Assembly (NCBI GenBank): GCA_012295275.1
Contig: CM022672.1
Location: 29,488,472-29,552,471, forward strand
Length of the DNA: 64,000 nucleotides
Source of the DNA: Chrysomallon squamiferum
Taxonomy: Eukaryota; Mollusca; Gastropoda; Neomphalida; Peltospiridae
Direction of reading: 5' to 3'
Part shown: positions 63,601 through 64,000 of the stretch, piece after piece
How positions within the stretch are numbered: the stretch's first letter is position 1
Layout of the letters: every line of letters begins with the position of its first letter
Translations under genes and position numbers: made by a program
The notes under the pieces: model-generated
Database searches by the model: none
The model's input: the letters and a program-made list of their open reading frames with translations, nothing else
What the model was told of the DNA's origin: nothing

Positions 63601-64000
63601 TTCTACAATATAACAATATAAAATGTGATACTTCAGTATGGTTTAACACGATAAATCTTGGTAGAATATAACAGTATATATTATAATGAACTATTCTTAT
63701 TTTATATGATCAAACTTTGAACTAGATAACAATATATATTTATTCTCTGACATCTTTATTTAATAGGACAATCTTTTGTTCAATATAACCTTATATATTT
63801 AACCACCAGTATGATTATTTATCCTGATAGACTTTTGTACAGTATAACAATATATATTTATTTTACTTTATCATTATTTAACAGGATAAGTCTTTCAACG
63901 AAATAACAATATATTTTTTGTTCCAGTATGGTTATTCACCCTTCTGAACCTTTATACATTATAACAATTTAGGTTTATGTTACATTATGCTTATTTAACA
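57346..64000. repeat. AT-rich satellite array with 446-bp higher-order repeat
   Basis: Monomers of about 58 bp share the core CGTTATTTAACACGATAAG, TTTGTACAA and AACAATATATATTTAT. Marker GATGTCTTTCTACAATATAA occurs at 58919, 59364, 59694, 60140, 60587, 61033, 61363 (GATATC variant), 61810, 62256, 62702, 63148 and 63594. Spacings are 445-447 bp except two of 330 bp (two monomers fewer). 57346-58560 is more divergent and lacks the higher-order order. The array continues past the window end. Confidence 0.95.

Noticed and set aside
57346-64000. CRISPR-like array
   Set aside because: Period about 58/446 bp with diverging repeats and no unique spacers in a eukaryotic context; it is a satellite.

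Overview
This is AT-rich animal nuclear DNA with short exons, introns of about 0.2-2 kb, dense (CT)n/(TTA)n/(TG)n microsatellites and many decayed transposons. An HSPA12-type HSP70 gene, metazoan-type snRNA genes, Mutator-like and hAT relics and an RNase H-bearing LINE suggest a lophotrochozoan, probably a mollusc. The species assignment is inference.

Genes. (1) 771-2298 (+): last three coding exons of an HSPA12A/B-like HSP70; the 5' part lies outside the window. (2) 8081-9880 (-): complete three-exon gene for V-ATPase V0 subunit e (83 aa), rebuilt from exons too short to stand out as ORFs. (3) 12198-25577 (+): complete 16-exon PYROXD2 (583 aa), divergent from the V-ATPase gene. Its introns hold a 20-nt microexon neighbourhood, two introns that only work as GC-AG, a duplicated decoy 3' splice site, a MULE fragment and an intact-looking U1 snRNA gene with promoter.

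27.4-46 kb is a transposon graveyard: a 3.03-kb TTAA-type DNA transposon with long inverted repeats and an unfamiliar zinc-binding ORF; LINE copy A (ORF1, minus strand) preceded by a U2 snRNA promoter-like flank and the first 19 nt of U2; a Mutator-like transposase relic with a CCAAT/TATA promoter; a hAT-like relic; and a ZBED5/SCAND3-type hAT relic. 45.3-51.4 kb shows no recognisable gene.

51.4-57.35 kb: a second U1 snRNA gene (minus strand) is split from its own promoter by a 4.17-kb RT/RNase H LINE (copy C) inserted exactly at U1 position -1 with a 9-bp target duplication and a scrambled, partly inverted 5' end. LINE copy B (+) follows and also begins just after a U2 5' end. So all three LINE-related copies here lie in sense orientation at the 5' end of an snRNA sequence. 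This is the most unusual pattern in the window.

57.35-64.0 kb is a satellite: about 58-bp monomers organised into a 446-bp higher-order repeat (330-bp deletion variants), and near the right end into an alternating 892-bp dimer. It runs off the window.
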